43,663 nt of DNA from Clostridia bacterium (GCA_017397955.1 JAFQHL010000015.1:1-43663); one strand, 5' to 3'; positions 1 to 8,427 are shown, counted from the first letter of the stretch. Translations and numbers: made by a program. The notes: a model not told the origin generated them from the letters alone.

Positions 1-99
1 CAATCTTTGTCGTAAAATATTTTACACGACATCAGGTTTCATGTATGCGCCGCGTGGCGGCGGGAGATAAAACCCCGCCCTACAGTAGTGTTTTCCGTT
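1..99. other. non-coding, palindromic sequence
   Basis: No gene is seen. An AT-rich palindrome (TAAAATATTTTA flanked by GTCG and CGAC) lies at about 9-30. Two GC hairpins follow at 49-59 (CGCC/GGCG) and 59-79 (GGCGGG/CCCGCC). The second resembles a dispersed intergenic repeat, but no other copy occurs in this window. Confidence 0.35.
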
Positions 100-312
100 T
101 TTGCATAGACGTCTGGTGGTACGGTTGTTGGTTGCATTTTTTGTGCTAACGCCTATAACATGACGGAAAGCTTATGAAAACCCATTTATGGGTAGCAGGT
201 AACAAATGCATGGCTGGCAGGCCAATACAGAGCGCACTTGTGCGTAGCCAGTAGTTTTTAGGGCTATGCCCGAAGATGAAAAACCGCCCGCATAGCGGGC
301 GGATTGTTGTTT
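100..312 (+). ncRNA. candidate structured non-coding RNA with terminator
   Basis: No reading frame with a ribosome site is seen here, but the stretch is rich in nested pairings. Visible helices are 180-185 with 188-193 (ACCCAT/ATGGGT), 214-218 with 247-251 (CTGGC/GCCAG) enclosing 233-237 with 240-244 (CGCAC/GTGCG), and 261-264 with 268-271 (GGGC/GCCC). A longer-range pairing joins 133-144 to 202-210 (TGCATTT..TGT with ACAAATGCA). The segment ends in a very strong GC hairpin (284-302) followed by a T-rich tail, as expected for an independent plus-strand transcript. The family is not certain. The raiA-type RNA of Firmicutes is a possibility I could not verify, and the 5' end is a guess. Confidence 0.45.
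284..312 (+). terminator. Rho-independent terminator of the candidate RNA
   Basis: A perfect 8-bp GC stem (CCGCCCGC/GCGGGCGG) with a 3-nt loop is followed by ATTGTTGTTT. It ends plus-strand transcription coming from the non-coding region. Confidence 0.8.
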
Positions 313-324
313 GGTATACCAATA

Positions 325-356
325 AAAAAGCCTTTGGGTATCTCCAAAGGCTTTTT
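325..356 (-). terminator. terminator, probably bidirectional
   Basis: AAAAAGCCTTTGG pairs with CCAAAGGCTTTTT around a 6-nt loop. It lies just downstream of the small minus-strand membrane protein gene and has A/T runs on both sides, so it can act in both directions. Confidence 0.85.
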
Positions 357-370
357 GAATGTATTTCTTA

Positions 371-607
371 CTATTTAAGTATCTTTAAATAATCCAGTAC
401 CGTAAGTACGATGCCGCAAAGTATGTAAATCTCAGCAATTGTGCCGATTATACCTGTTATTATTCCTACAACGGGTATTTTGCCTACCAAGCTAAGAACC
501 ACGCCGATAATTGCCCCTGCAACCAAATATATTATTATTTTAATTATAAATGCCGCTACATCTTTTGCGCCAAAAGAAAAGGGAAAAAACTTTTTAAGTG
601 CGTCCAT
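371..607 (-). CDS. small hydrophobic membrane protein
   Basis: This 78-residue protein is not recognised as a known family. It has a short charged N-terminus (MDALKKFF) and two strongly hydrophobic, glycine-rich helices at about residues 19-41 and 48-70, so it is probably an integral membrane protein. The ATG at 607 is chosen because GAAAGGAAA stands 6-7 bases upstream and a consensus promoter lies at 642-670. A longer reading to 682 would start upstream of that promoter. It is the last gene on the minus strand before the terminator at 325-356. Its promoter overlaps the end of the ABC transporter unit, so it is probably expressed on its own. Function unknown. Confidence 0.6.
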   Translation of the reverse strand: MDALKKFFPFSFGAKDVAAFIIKIIIYLVAGAIIGVVLSLVGKIPVVGIITGIIGTIAEIYILCGIVLTVLDYLKILK

Positions 608-641
608 ATAGGGTTTCCTTTCATAATATATTCTATTACTT

Positions 642-670
642 ATTGTATAACTTATTCCATAAAATGTCAA
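642..670 (-). promoter_or_regulatory. sigma-A promoter of the small membrane protein
   Basis: On the minus strand TTGACA (670-665) is followed by a 17-base spacer and TACAAT (647-642). The -35 box overlaps the foot of the hairpin at 669-718. Confidence 0.75.
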
Positions 671-718
671 TGCGCTTGCCAAAAAACTTTAAACAAGTTT
701 TAATAAAGCAAGCGCATT
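669..718. terminator. long hairpin downstream of the ABC transporter
   Basis: An 11-bp perfect stem (AATGCGCTTGC/GCAAGCGCATT) encloses a second AT stem (AAAACTT/AAGTTTT). It starts 10 bases past the transporter stop and probably ends that transcript. The clearest T-tract, however, lies on the plus-strand side. Confidence 0.5.
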
Positions 719-727
719 TTATTTTGA

Positions 728-3493
728 TTATTCGGTTCTCAGTGCAACTACAGGGTCTTTCTTAGCGGCAATTCTGGAAGGAATAAGACCTGCAATAAAA
801 GTAAGGAACATACTTACCGCTACAAGTATCAATCCTCCGCCTGCCGGCAATGCAGAAATGTTACCTATTTCCGCAAAGCTGTTGATTATTATATTAACGG
901 GTATGTTAAGCAATATCGTTACCGCAATACCCAAAGCACCCGCAACAAAGCCTACAATAAGGGTTTCTGCATTGAAAACTCTTGCTATATCGCGTTTTGA
1001 AGCGCCCATTGCACGCAAGATGCCTATTTCTTTTGTTCGCTCTAAAACAGAAATATAGGTTATTACACCTATCATAATGGAAGAAACCACTAAAGAGATG
1101 GACACAAATGCTATAAGAACGTAAGATATGGCGTTTATAATGGTGCTTACCGAGGAAAGCATAACAGCCAGTATATCGGTATACTGTATCTGTTCTGCTT
1201 CTTCTTTGCCCTTGTTAAAACGGTCTATTTCGGACTTAACTGTGTCCTTTGCCTGAAAATCTACGGGATAAATGTTTATGGACTTAGGTGTATCAAAATC
1301 AACGGAACCAAACAGATCCAAGTTGCTTTCATAGGTGGAATCGCTGTTTTCCATAGTCCCCATATTGGACATCATACCCATAAATTCGGCTTTTTGTTCA
1401 TCGTTAAGCTTGGTTATAAATCCCATCCATTTGGTTCGGTCATCCGTGCCTAACAATGCGTAAAATTCTGCTTGCAGTTCACCTTCAAGTTTTTCGCCGA
1501 ATGCCTCAAATTCGGGGGGGACAGCGTTGCTGTTTTGTCCGCTGTTTTCATCAGCAAAAGGCTTGCCCGTCAAAACATCAATATCGGGGGTTTCTTTTTG
1601 TGCGATTACAATGGGGCTTTTGTTTGTTTCGTTTATTATATATTCCACTAACTCATGGGAATATCCCAATACGCCCGTCATTGATTGTGCAACAGAATCC
1701 TCTCTTGGACGGATAATACCGACGATTTCTATTTCCAAGCCGTTGTCAACCAAGTCTTTGATAAATGCGGGGTTGCTGCTGTTGTCGTACCACTTTCCGT
1801 TGCCTTCTTTGTACAAGTCACAATTAAGCACCATCTTAAACTTTGTTTTAAGCAGTTCTTCAAAGGTATAAGCGTTTCTTGTGTATTCAATCTTGCCGCC
1901 GTTTTCTGTATCCTTAACCTGCTCAAGCATTTTTGCAAGCTCTTCACGGGTTTTAAGGTTCATACCGAACTCAACGAATTCGTTAATTTGATAGTTTTCG
2001 GATACGCACAATACGACTTGATTATGTTCTTTGGGCCAATGTCCCTCCAAAACCTCATACTGACTGTCAAGCAGTTCTTGATTATCAATAAGCTCGCACC
2101 ACATATCCATTGATACGGTGTTTGCAATACTGCCTAAGGCACCGCCCATCATACCGGACATGGAGTTTAGCATATCCGTATAACTCATACCTATCATTTC
2201 TGTGTAAATAGTATCTATTATTTCTAAGGTATCGGCTTTTACAACGCCCTTCGTGGTGTCTGCACAGTAGAAATTAAGGCTTAGACCGTAATTGTACTGA
2301 ACTGTGGCAACATCCTTAATTTTACAGCCTTCAAGGTGGTAAAAACCGTCTTTGCTTTCGTCGATGTAAGGTATAGGCTTGTTTTCAATAAAGGCTTTAA
2401 GCCCTCTAAGGTCGTTGTAATGTATATCCTGTTGTATAGAGTTATACAGATTGGAAAGCATCGTGCTGGAATATACCGTGTTGGGTTCTTTTTTAAAGTC
2501 CTCTTCTTCCTCCTCGTTGGTAAACATAACGCTCATACCGTTACTCATAGTTGTGGACATAATGGACAAAGGATAAGTTGAGAGTGTTTCTTCCTGAACG
2601 CGGTTTATATATCCTCTAAACCCGCTGGACATTGATAAAATAAGCGCTATGCCTATTATACCAATACTGCCCGCAAAGGAGGTAAGTATGGTTCTGCCCT
2701 TCTTGGTAAACAGGTTGTTAAGGGATAGGGTAAACGCAGTTTTGAGCGTCATGGACTTTTTCTTGGCTTTTTTCGTTTCGGTTGCCTTAACTACACCTGT
2801 GGAATACTGGGCTAAGTTGCAGGGATTGCTGTCGGAAATAACGATACCGTCTGAAAGTCTGATAATACGGGTAGAATATTCTTCTGCCAGCTCTCCGTTA
2901 TGGGTAACCATTATTACAAGGCGTTCTTTGGCTACTTCAGCCAGAATTTCCATAACCTGCTTGCTGGTTTCGCTGTCAAGGGCACCTGTAGGCTCGTCTG
3001 CCAAAATTATTTCCGGATCGTTTATCAGCGCACGTGCTATGGCAACACGTTGCATCTGACCGCCGGAAAGTTGGTTGGGCTTCTTTTTGATTTCTGCCCC
3101 TAAGCCTACCTTTATAAGTGCTTCTTTCGCTCTGCGGCGGCGTTCCGATTTTGATACACCTGCAAGAGTCAGTGCTAATTCAACGTTGGCAAGCACTGTC
3201 TGGTGTCCTATAAGATTGTAACTTTGGAAAACAAAGCCCACGGAGTGGTTACGGTAAGCATCCCAATCCGCTGCTTTAAAAGCCTTGGTGCTTGTGCCGT
3301 TGACTTCAATATCGCCGCTGTCATATCTGTCAAGCCCGCCTATGATGTTAAGCATAGTAGTTTTGCCACATCCCGACGGCCCCAATATGGAAACAAATTC
3401 CCCCTTGCGGAATTGCAGGTCTATGCCTTTAAGCGCTTCAACCTTGCTGTCGCCAACGGTATAGCTCTTTTTTATAGCTGTAAGTTTTACCAT
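728..3493 (-). CDS. ABC transporter, fused ATPase and FtsX-type permease
   Basis: This 921-residue protein joins an ABC ATPase to a permease, in the MacB/LolD-FtsX group that handles lipoproteins, peptides or envelope stress rather than bulk nutrients. The ATPase (about 1-225) has Walker A GPSGCGKT at 38-45, the signature LSGGQ at 142-146, Walker B IILADE at 162-167 and the H-loop histidine at 198. One membrane helix follows at about 265-290. A large extracytoplasmic region of about 490 residues comes next, then three C-terminal helices of the FtsX fold (about 785-915). The ATG at 3493 has GGAAGG upstream. The gene is divergent from the trigger-factor-like lipoprotein. The substrate cannot be told from sequence. 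Family assignment is sure. Confidence 0.9.
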   Translation of the reverse strand: MVKLTAIKKSYTVGDSKVEALKGIDLQFRKGEFVSILGPSGCGKTTMLNIIGGLDRYDSGDIEVNGTSTKAFKAADWDAYRNHSVGFVFQSYNLIGHQTVLANVELALTLAGVSKSERRRRAKEALIKVGLGAEIKKKPNQLSGGQMQRVAIARALINDPEIILADEPTGALDSETSKQVMEILAEVAKERLVIMVTHNGELAEEYSTRIIRLSDGIVISDSNPCNLAQYSTGVVKATETKKAKKKSMTLKTAFTLSLNNLFTKKGRTILTSFAGSIGIIGIALILSMSSGFRGYINRVQEETLSTYPLSIMSTTMSNGMSVMFTNEEEEEDFKKEPNTVYSSTMLSNLYNSIQQDIHYNDLRGLKAFIENKPIPYIDESKDGFYHLEGCKIKDVATVQYNYGLSLNFYCADTTKGVVKADTLEIIDTIYTEMIGMSYTDMLNSMSGMMGGALGSIANTVSMDMWCELIDNQELLDSQYEVLEGHWPKEHNQVVLCVSENYQINEFVEFGMNLKTREELAKMLEQVKDTENGGKIEYTRNAYTFEELLKTKFKMVLNCDLYKEGNGKWYDNSSNPAFIKDLVDNGLEIEIVGIIRPREDSVAQSMTGVLGYSHELVEYIINETNKSPIVIAQKETPDIDVLTGKPFADENSGQNSNAVPPEFEAFGEKLEGELQAEFYALLGTDDRTKWMGFITKLNDEQKAEFMGMMSNMGTMENSDSTYESNLDLFGSVDFDTPKSINIYPVDFQAKDTVKSEIDRFNKGKEEAEQIQYTDILAVMLSSVSTIINAISYVLIAFVSISLVVSSIMIGVITYISVLERTKEIGILRAMGASKRDIARVFNAETLIVGFVAGALGIAVTILLNIPVNIIINSFAEIGNISALPAGGGLILVAVSMFLTFIAGLIPSRIAAKKDPVVALRTE

Positions 3494-3525
3494 ATTTTTC
3501 GCCTTCCATTAGTTATAGATACACG

Positions 3526-3531
3526 ATTATA
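3526..3531 (-). promoter_or_regulatory. -10 box of the ABC transporter promoter
   Basis: A perfect TATAAT lies on the minus strand about 33 bases before the start codon. No good -35 box stands at 16-18 bases, so the promoter may be weak or activated. Confidence 0.45.
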
Positions 3532-3574
3532 TTACCCTTATATAAATTCAACATTAACGTTTATTAAAAAATTC

Positions 3575-3603
3575 TTGACAATTGTGGCAGATAGGGGTAG
3601 AAT
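3575..3603 (+). promoter_or_regulatory. sigma-A promoter of the trigger-factor-like lipoprotein
   Basis: TTGACA (3575-3580), a 17-base spacer and TAGAAT (3598-3603) precede a GGAAGGAGG ribosome site at 3611-3619. Confidence 0.85.
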
Positions 3604-3628
3604 TATTAGCGGAAGGAGGGGGTACCCC

Positions 3629-4687
3629 TTGAAAAAAACGCTTGTTTTAGTGCTTTTGCTTTCTTTTGTTTTGTGCGGTTGCGGCAAGGGAAATAAGACA
3701 GACAAGAGGGAAGAAAGCATAGACGTATTTACATATATAGGCACCTTGGAAGAAGATATGGAGCAATACATTATATTAGGCAAGTACAAAGGTGTTGCGG
3801 TTGAAGAAGTAAGCGTTACCGACGCGGATGTGGAAAGCTATAAGGCAGAGCTTAAAAAGAAATACTCCTATTATAAGCCTTTGGATAAAGAAAAAGTAGA
3901 GGTGGGCGACCATGTTAATATAAGCTACACCGCATATCTTAACGGCGTTACCTTTGATGGTGGCAGTACCACGGCAAATCTTATAGTAGGCGATGGGGAC
4001 TTTGAGTTTCCGGAGGTAGAACAGCATTTGGTAGGTGCAAAAGTCGGTAGCACCGTAAGCACAAATATCACTGTTCCAAGCGATTATTTCAGCCAAGGAC
4101 TTAGGGGCAAAACCTTAAAGCTGGAGATTACCGTAAAGCAAATACAGGAAAAAGACAAGACTGATGCTAATATTGATGATGCCTTTGTAAAAGAGCATTT
4201 TGGGCTGGATTCTGCCAAAGACTTTGATGCCTATGCAAAAAAGCAGCTAGAAAAGAAGGCGCAGGATACAATGTATACCAACGCTTGGAAAGCGGCACTT
4301 GCAAACTGCGAGATTATCAAATATCCCAATGATATAGTCTACCGTTATGTGGAAGAAATGTATAACCATTACAAAAAAGAGGCGGCAAAATACGGCGCTG
4401 GGGTGGAGATATTTATAGGCACCGATGCACAAAGCTGGAGGAAAGAAGCCATTGCTTATGCGGAGGACTATTACAAGTCTGAAATTGCCATGTATGCCAT
4501 TCTTGACAAAGAAATAGGCAGAGAGGTAAGCAACGAAGAATATAAAAGCTACCTTGAAAAATACGCCAAGGAGGAAGGCATCTCTGCAGAAAAATTAGAA
4601 GAAAAGCACGGCAAGGATGACATTATAACCAGCATATACTGGGATAAAGTAATGGAATTCATTTGGAAAAACCGTGTAATTGCATAG
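3629..4687 (+). CDS. trigger-factor-like FKBP peptidyl-prolyl isomerase lipoprotein
   Basis: This 352-residue lipoprotein probably folds secreted proteins on the outer face of the membrane, in the manner of PrsA. It begins with a TTG codon 9 bases after a strong GGAAGGAGG site and downstream of a consensus promoter, so the upstream in-frame ATG codons are not starts. The signal peptide ends in a lipobox (LCGC, modified Cys about 18). A region at about 60-155 resembles the FKBP domain of trigger factor (GDHVNISYTAYLNG, then VPSDYF). An alpha-helical C-terminal part follows, like the trigger factor C domain. The ribosome-binding domain of true trigger factor is missing, which fits an exported form. 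It may serve the many secreted proteins nearby, but that is inference. Confidence 0.85.
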   Translation: MKKTLVLVLLLSFVLCGCGKGNKTDKREESIDVFTYIGTLEEDMEQYIILGKYKGVAVEEVSVTDADVESYKAELKKKYSYYKPLDKEKVEVGDHVNISYTAYLNGVTFDGGSTTANLIVGDGDFEFPEVEQHLVGAKVGSTVSTNITVPSDYFSQGLRGKTLKLEITVKQIQEKDKTDANIDDAFVKEHFGLDSAKDFDAYAKKQLEKKAQDTMYTNAWKAALANCEIIKYPNDIVYRYVEEMYNHYKKEAAKYGAGVEIFIGTDAQSWRKEAIAYAEDYYKSEIAMYAILDKEIGREVSNEEYKSYLEKYAKEEGISAEKLEEKHGKDDIITSIYWDKVMEFIWKNRVIA

Positions 4688-4694
4688 AAGTAAA

Positions 4695-4719
4695 GGTCTG
4701 CGTAAAAAACGCAGACTTT
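4695..4719 (+). terminator. terminator of the isomerase lipoprotein gene
   Basis: The stem GTCTGCGT/ACGCAGAC around an A-rich loop is followed by a short TTT, 8 bases past the stop codon. This is copy 1 of the 25-bp direct repeat. Confidence 0.6.
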
Positions 4720-4944
4720 CAGACCGCTGACAAAGGCACAGAACGCGAAAAAAGAAAATATAGTTACTGTAAAGTGAAAAATTTCGGAGAAAATTTTCCC
4801 GAAATTTTTATATATTTTTATATTTTTTTCGTTTGGAACGAACCTCGGCTCACAGTACTCAGTACAGCTCTCGCCTCGGTTCGTCCCATCTGTACTCTTT
4901 CTCAGCAGTCTGCCAAGCTGATGACAAGGTTTGTCATCAGCTTG

Positions 4945-4977
4945 GGTCTGCGTAAAAAACGCAGACTTTTTCTTTTT
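4945..4977 (+). terminator. terminator-like hairpin, second copy
   Basis: The same 25-bp hairpin is followed by a longer T-rich tail (TTTTTCTTTTT). It stands about 65 bases before the next gene, so it is either the true end of the upstream transcript or an attenuator. Confidence 0.6.
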
Positions 4978-5040
4978 ATGGTGAGAGTAATGGTCGCGGT
5001 TTTCGTCTAATATAGTGAAAGGGCAAAAAAGGAGGTAACA

Positions 5041-7392
5041 ATGATGAAACATAAAACCTTGAAAGCTTTACTTGCTATAATTTTAGCATCTCTTATGTTG
5101 ATTATATGCGCTTGCGGCGGTGACAATAAGAAACAGGAAAGCTCTTCTTCCGACCCTGTTACCGAAATCGAGGTAGAAGAAAGTAAAAATCCCTCCGCCA
5201 ACAGCAAAGAAGACGAAAAAATTACCGTTGAAAACAAAGATGGCGTTGTAGAAGGAAGCCCCGAAGATAATACAAACCTTATGACAGGGATAGGGTCTGA
5301 TTTTGAACGTGAAGAGGCGGCGGAAGGCATAGACGGTGAATACGCAGGTGCAGATGTGGATGTGCCCACTATGTTACCTTCGGAAGACGTTGTTTGCCCC
5401 GACATTTATCCGTATGGTGAAATACAAGCTCAGGCAGGTACCCTTACCGCAGGTGAGGTGCGGGATAACGATGACTTTTCTGCGTGGACGGCACTTTTGA
5501 AAAGCGAATGGCAGGAGTATTGCGATAAATGGTTGATATCCAGTGCAAACCGCATAAGTGTTGACGTGGTTTATGAAAAGCAAGCGCAGGGCAACGAAGA
5601 GCGTTTTGAAGTCTCCTTTATTGAAGGCGCGGCAGTAAAACTGCTTGATGCCGAGGGTAATGTGCTTTATTCCGCAGTAAGTAACGCGGCAGGTCGTGCG
5701 TATCTGTTTTACGGTTTGGACGGCAACAATGCCGCACCTGCAAAGCTTACACTAAACTACAACGGTAAAGAGCAAAGCAAGGACTATACCAAAGACGGCG
5801 AATACCGCTTTGTGGTTGACAGCATCAAGAGTGCAAAAAAACTTGACCTTATGTTTGTGGTGGACACAACAGGCTCTATGGGTGATGAGATAGCATACCT
5901 TAAAGCAGAGGTAGAGGAGATAATAAACCGTGCTTCCGCTACAGGTTTTGATGTACGCACCAGCGTAAACTTCTACCGTGACCTGCAGGACGAATATATT
6001 GTAAAATACTACGCATTTGAGACAGACGCCGGGAAGGTAAAACAAAACGTGGCAGAGCAATATGCGGCAGGCGGCGGCGATTATGAAGAAGCCGTTGACA
6101 AAGCCCTCCGTAACGCTGTTTACGACCATGCGTGGGAAGAAGACAGCGTAAAGGTAATGTTTCTCATACTGGATGCACCTCCGCACTCCAATACTCCAAT
6201 AAAAGAGGATATCAGCAATACTTTAAGGGATGCCGCAGCCATGGGTATTAGGATTATACCCGTTGCATCCAGCGGTATAAACAAGGAGACTGAGATTCTT
6301 TTAAGAAGCTACGCTGTGCTTACAGGCGGCAGTTACGCATTTCTTACAGATACAAGCGGAGTGGGAGGCAGTCATTTACCGCCTTCCGTTCAACAGTACG
6401 AGGAGGAAAAGCTTGTTGACCTTATGACCCGTCTTATATACGAGTACTGCGGTGCAGAATATACTGCCCCCGAATATGTACCGCCTGTAGTTAATGACCC
6501 CCAGGATCAACCCATTGCCGATGCGCCTGTAATTGATCCTATGCCCGAAGATATAGTTGAAGTCGGCACAAAAACCGTAGTAAATATAGTTGACGAAAAC
6601 GACTATGGTTTTATATGCCCCGCATACGATTACTTTTACACGGACGGTACCTATACCTATTATTTTACCAATTTAATAGGTGACCATATTATAGTGTACT
6701 ATTCCGACGGCACAAGCGAAAACGTGCGTGATGCTTTCAAAACAGGCGTAGTTACTATTGAAGATTTGGATCGTTTCGGCATATACTACGAAAAGGAATT
6801 AGGAACTAAGGTGGGTATGGTTGATGATCCCCCCAAGCCAAGTTCCGGCGACGGCCCCAAGGGCGTGGACTATATAGAGGACCTTACCGACGGCGGCGCC
6901 GAAGCTCTTGAGGCGTTTTACGTGGACGACGATTATATATACTATTTCCCTTTTATACAAAGCACGGGGATAGTAGTGCATTATAAAGATGGCACCGCAG
7001 AGAATATAGTAGAAGCACTGGAATACAACCACGTAAGCATTGAACAGCTTAAGGAGTATGACATATTCTACTATGCAGAAGAAAAGACCGCCGAGGATGA
7101 GTCCTTCAGCGTAATGCCCGATTCAAGTAGGATACTTTCCGAGCACCCGGGCTGTGCTGTAAAGACTGACGGCTTTGTAAACGAAGACTCCGACCCCATA
7201 ACCTGTTCCGAAGATGCGGTAGAGAGAGCGGCACTTGAGTGCACCGTGGAATACGATACTGTAGCCACCCACTATTCCCATATAGACCACACTTGGGCGG
7301 TACACTTCTCTATGTCCGGCACCGCAGGCGGTGACCAAACGGTTTACCTTAACCAAAGCGGCGTAACCCTTTACGTAATCAGCGGTGAATAG
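5041..7392 (+). CDS. VWA-domain lipoprotein with paired repeat domains
   Basis: This 783-residue surface lipoprotein has a lipobox ending at about Cys25 (ICAC), then a long acidic, low-complexity spacer. A von Willebrand type A domain starts at about 270, with the metal-site motif DTTGSMGD near residue 274. VWA domains bind protein partners through a divalent ion. After it come two copies of a domain of about 75 residues (about 507-585 and 608-680). Each has a VVNIVD- or VDYIED-type start, an aromatic YDYFY- or EAFYVDDDY-type strand and an EDLDRFGI-like end. The C-terminus (about 715-783) resembles a PepSY-type domain. Both modules recur in the next protein, so the two probably work together. 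GGAGG stands 5 bases before the ATG; a second ATG follows directly. The exact function is unknown. Confidence 0.75.
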   Translation: MMKHKTLKALLAIILASLMLIICACGGDNKKQESSSSDPVTEIEVEESKNPSANSKEDEKITVENKDGVVEGSPEDNTNLMTGIGSDFEREEAAEGIDGEYAGADVDVPTMLPSEDVVCPDIYPYGEIQAQAGTLTAGEVRDNDDFSAWTALLKSEWQEYCDKWLISSANRISVDVVYEKQAQGNEERFEVSFIEGAAVKLLDAEGNVLYSAVSNAAGRAYLFYGLDGNNAAPAKLTLNYNGKEQSKDYTKDGEYRFVVDSIKSAKKLDLMFVVDTTGSMGDEIAYLKAEVEEIINRASATGFDVRTSVNFYRDLQDEYIVKYYAFETDAGKVKQNVAEQYAAGGGDYEEAVDKALRNAVYDHAWEEDSVKVMFLILDAPPHSNTPIKEDISNTLRDAAAMGIRIIPVASSGINKETEILLRSYAVLTGGSYAFLTDTSGVGGSHLPPSVQQYEEEKLVDLMTRLIYEYCGAEYTAPEYVPPVVNDPQDQPIADAPVIDPMPEDIVEVGTKTVVNIVDENDYGFICPAYDYFYTDGTYTYYFTNLIGDHIIVYYSDGTSENVRDAFKTGVVTIEDLDRFGIYYEKELGTKVGMVDDPPKPSSGDGPKGVDYIEDLTDGGAEALEAFYVDDDYIYYFPFIQSTGIVVHYKDGTAENIVEALEYNHVSIEQLKEYDIFYYAEEKTAEDESFSVMPDSSRILSEHPGCAVKTDGFVNEDSDPITCSEDAVERAALECTVEYDTVATHYSHIDHTWAVHFSMSGTAGGDQTVYLNQSGVTLYVISGE

Positions 7393-7428
7393 AGTTTACT
7401 CATAATTTTAAAGAAAGGAAGTGCTTTT

Positions 7429-8313
7429 ATGATTAAAAAGATTTTTATCGGAATTGTTGCTTTTACCCTTTGCGTTAACCTTACGGCGTTCGCAACGTCA
7501 CTATTTCCCATTGGGGACGTAACCTTTGACGGAACCGTAAACAGTCTTGATGCGGCGCAGGTGCTAAAGCACGACGCTAAGTTAATAAGCCTTGAGGGTG
7601 AGGGGCTTGTGTGTGCCGATTATAACGGTGACGGTGCGGTTGACAACCTTGATGCCGCAGGCATACTTAGGTATGATGCAGGGCTTACGGGTGACCAAAA
7701 CAGTGTGCCGGGTCCCAAAACCGTGATAAACATAGTTGACGATTCCTACGGTAAAGCGGTAGGCGAGGCGTACCAATACTTTTACGAAGACGAAACATAC
7801 GCCTATTTCTTCTACAGCTACATAGGCGAATATATTACCGTCTTTTATTCAAACGGTGACAAGGAAGATTTGATTACCGCTTTCGAAAACGGAAGAGTGA
7901 CGGTAGAGGATTTGGACCGCTTTGGCATACACTATGAAAAAGAGCACAGGTTTTACAGCTACGGCGCAAATCGCTTCGATTGGACCGCAGTAATGGAAGG
8001 CGCTTACATCGGCGTAGAGAATGAGCTGGAGCGTATAACCGAAGGCTTTGTTAATATACAGCCTATAGATATACCGCTTCCCGTAATAGACACCCTTGAA
8101 GCCGCTGAGGAGAGAGCAAGGGCGGAATACCCTAACGAGTATCGCCATGTAGTATTCTCCTATGACGATGCCAAAGAAGTGTTCTGCGTAGCTTTTTACG
8201 AAACTCCCTCTCTATATGACACAACCCCCTATCAATGCGTATACATGGACAAAGTGGGTGTTACACTTCTTATTACCAAGTGTATCCCGTACGTGATAGA
8301 GTGTGAATGTTGA
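7429..8313 (+). CDS. secreted protein with N-terminal dockerin
   Basis: This 294-residue protein has a signal peptide (about 1-23). A type I dockerin follows at once (about 27-85), with two calcium loops, each followed by a SLDAAQVLKHD- or NLDAAGILRYD-type helix. A dockerin at the N-terminus is unusual; most are C-terminal. Residues about 100-175 match the 75-residue repeat of the preceding VWA lipoprotein, including the shared EDLDRFGIHYEKE-type end. The C-terminal part matches the PepSY-like tail of that protein (EGFVN, AEERA, then VGVTLLI). It lies 36 bp downstream of the lipoprotein gene on the same strand, with an AAGGAAG ribosome site, so the pair is probably an operon. Role unknown; a docked surface component is likely. 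Confidence 0.75.
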   Translation: MIKKIFIGIVAFTLCVNLTAFATSLFPIGDVTFDGTVNSLDAAQVLKHDAKLISLEGEGLVCADYNGDGAVDNLDAAGILRYDAGLTGDQNSVPGPKTVINIVDDSYGKAVGEAYQYFYEDETYAYFFYSYIGEYITVFYSNGDKEDLITAFENGRVTVEDLDRFGIHYEKEHRFYSYGANRFDWTAVMEGAYIGVENELERITEGFVNIQPIDIPLPVIDTLEAAEERARAEYPNEYRHVVFSYDDAKEVFCVAFYETPSLYDTTPYQCVYMDKVGVTLLITKCIPYVIECEC

Positions 8314-8399
8314 TGATCAAAAAGGTTTTCGTTATTTGCGGTATGATTATCGCTTTGGTATTGTTGATGCTTATAATGTCCGTGTGTGAAAATCGGTAA
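8313..8399 (+). CDS. possible 28-residue single-helix membrane peptide
   Basis: The reading starts with an ATG that overlaps the TGA stop of the preceding gene and runs to TAA at 8397-8399. It encodes a KK-start peptide with one hydrophobic helix of about 20 residues and a short C-terminal tail. Start-stop overlap fits translational coupling, but the ribosome site is poor. It could equally be chance. No function is claimed. Confidence 0.3.
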   Translation: MIKKVFVICGMIIALVLLMLIMSVCENR

Positions 8400-8427
8400 C
8401 AGGGAAACAAAGATATAAAGAAAGAGC

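Larger units (their letters stand above)
4688..5040 (+). repeat. intergenic region with a 25-bp direct repeat and nested hairpins
   Basis: This 353-bp gap has no convincing gene. A 25-bp terminator-like sequence (GTCTGCGT, A-rich loop, ACGCAGAC) occurs identically at 4695-4719 and 4945-4969, exactly 250 bp apart. Between the copies lie a palindromic AT hairpin (4777-4809, AAAAATTTCGG/CCGAAATTTTT), a GAACGAACC/GGTTCGTCC pairing (about 4836-4885) and a 12-bp perfect hairpin (4915-4926 with 4932-4943). A related hairpin recurs at 14719-14747. The interval may be a small inserted element or an untranslated structured leader of the next gene. Confidence 0.6.

Noticed and set aside
3203..3628. Longer N-terminus of the isomerase lipoprotein
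   Set aside because: It would cover the divergent transporter gene and the promoter, and would bury the signal peptide; the TTG at 3629 has an excellent ribosome site.
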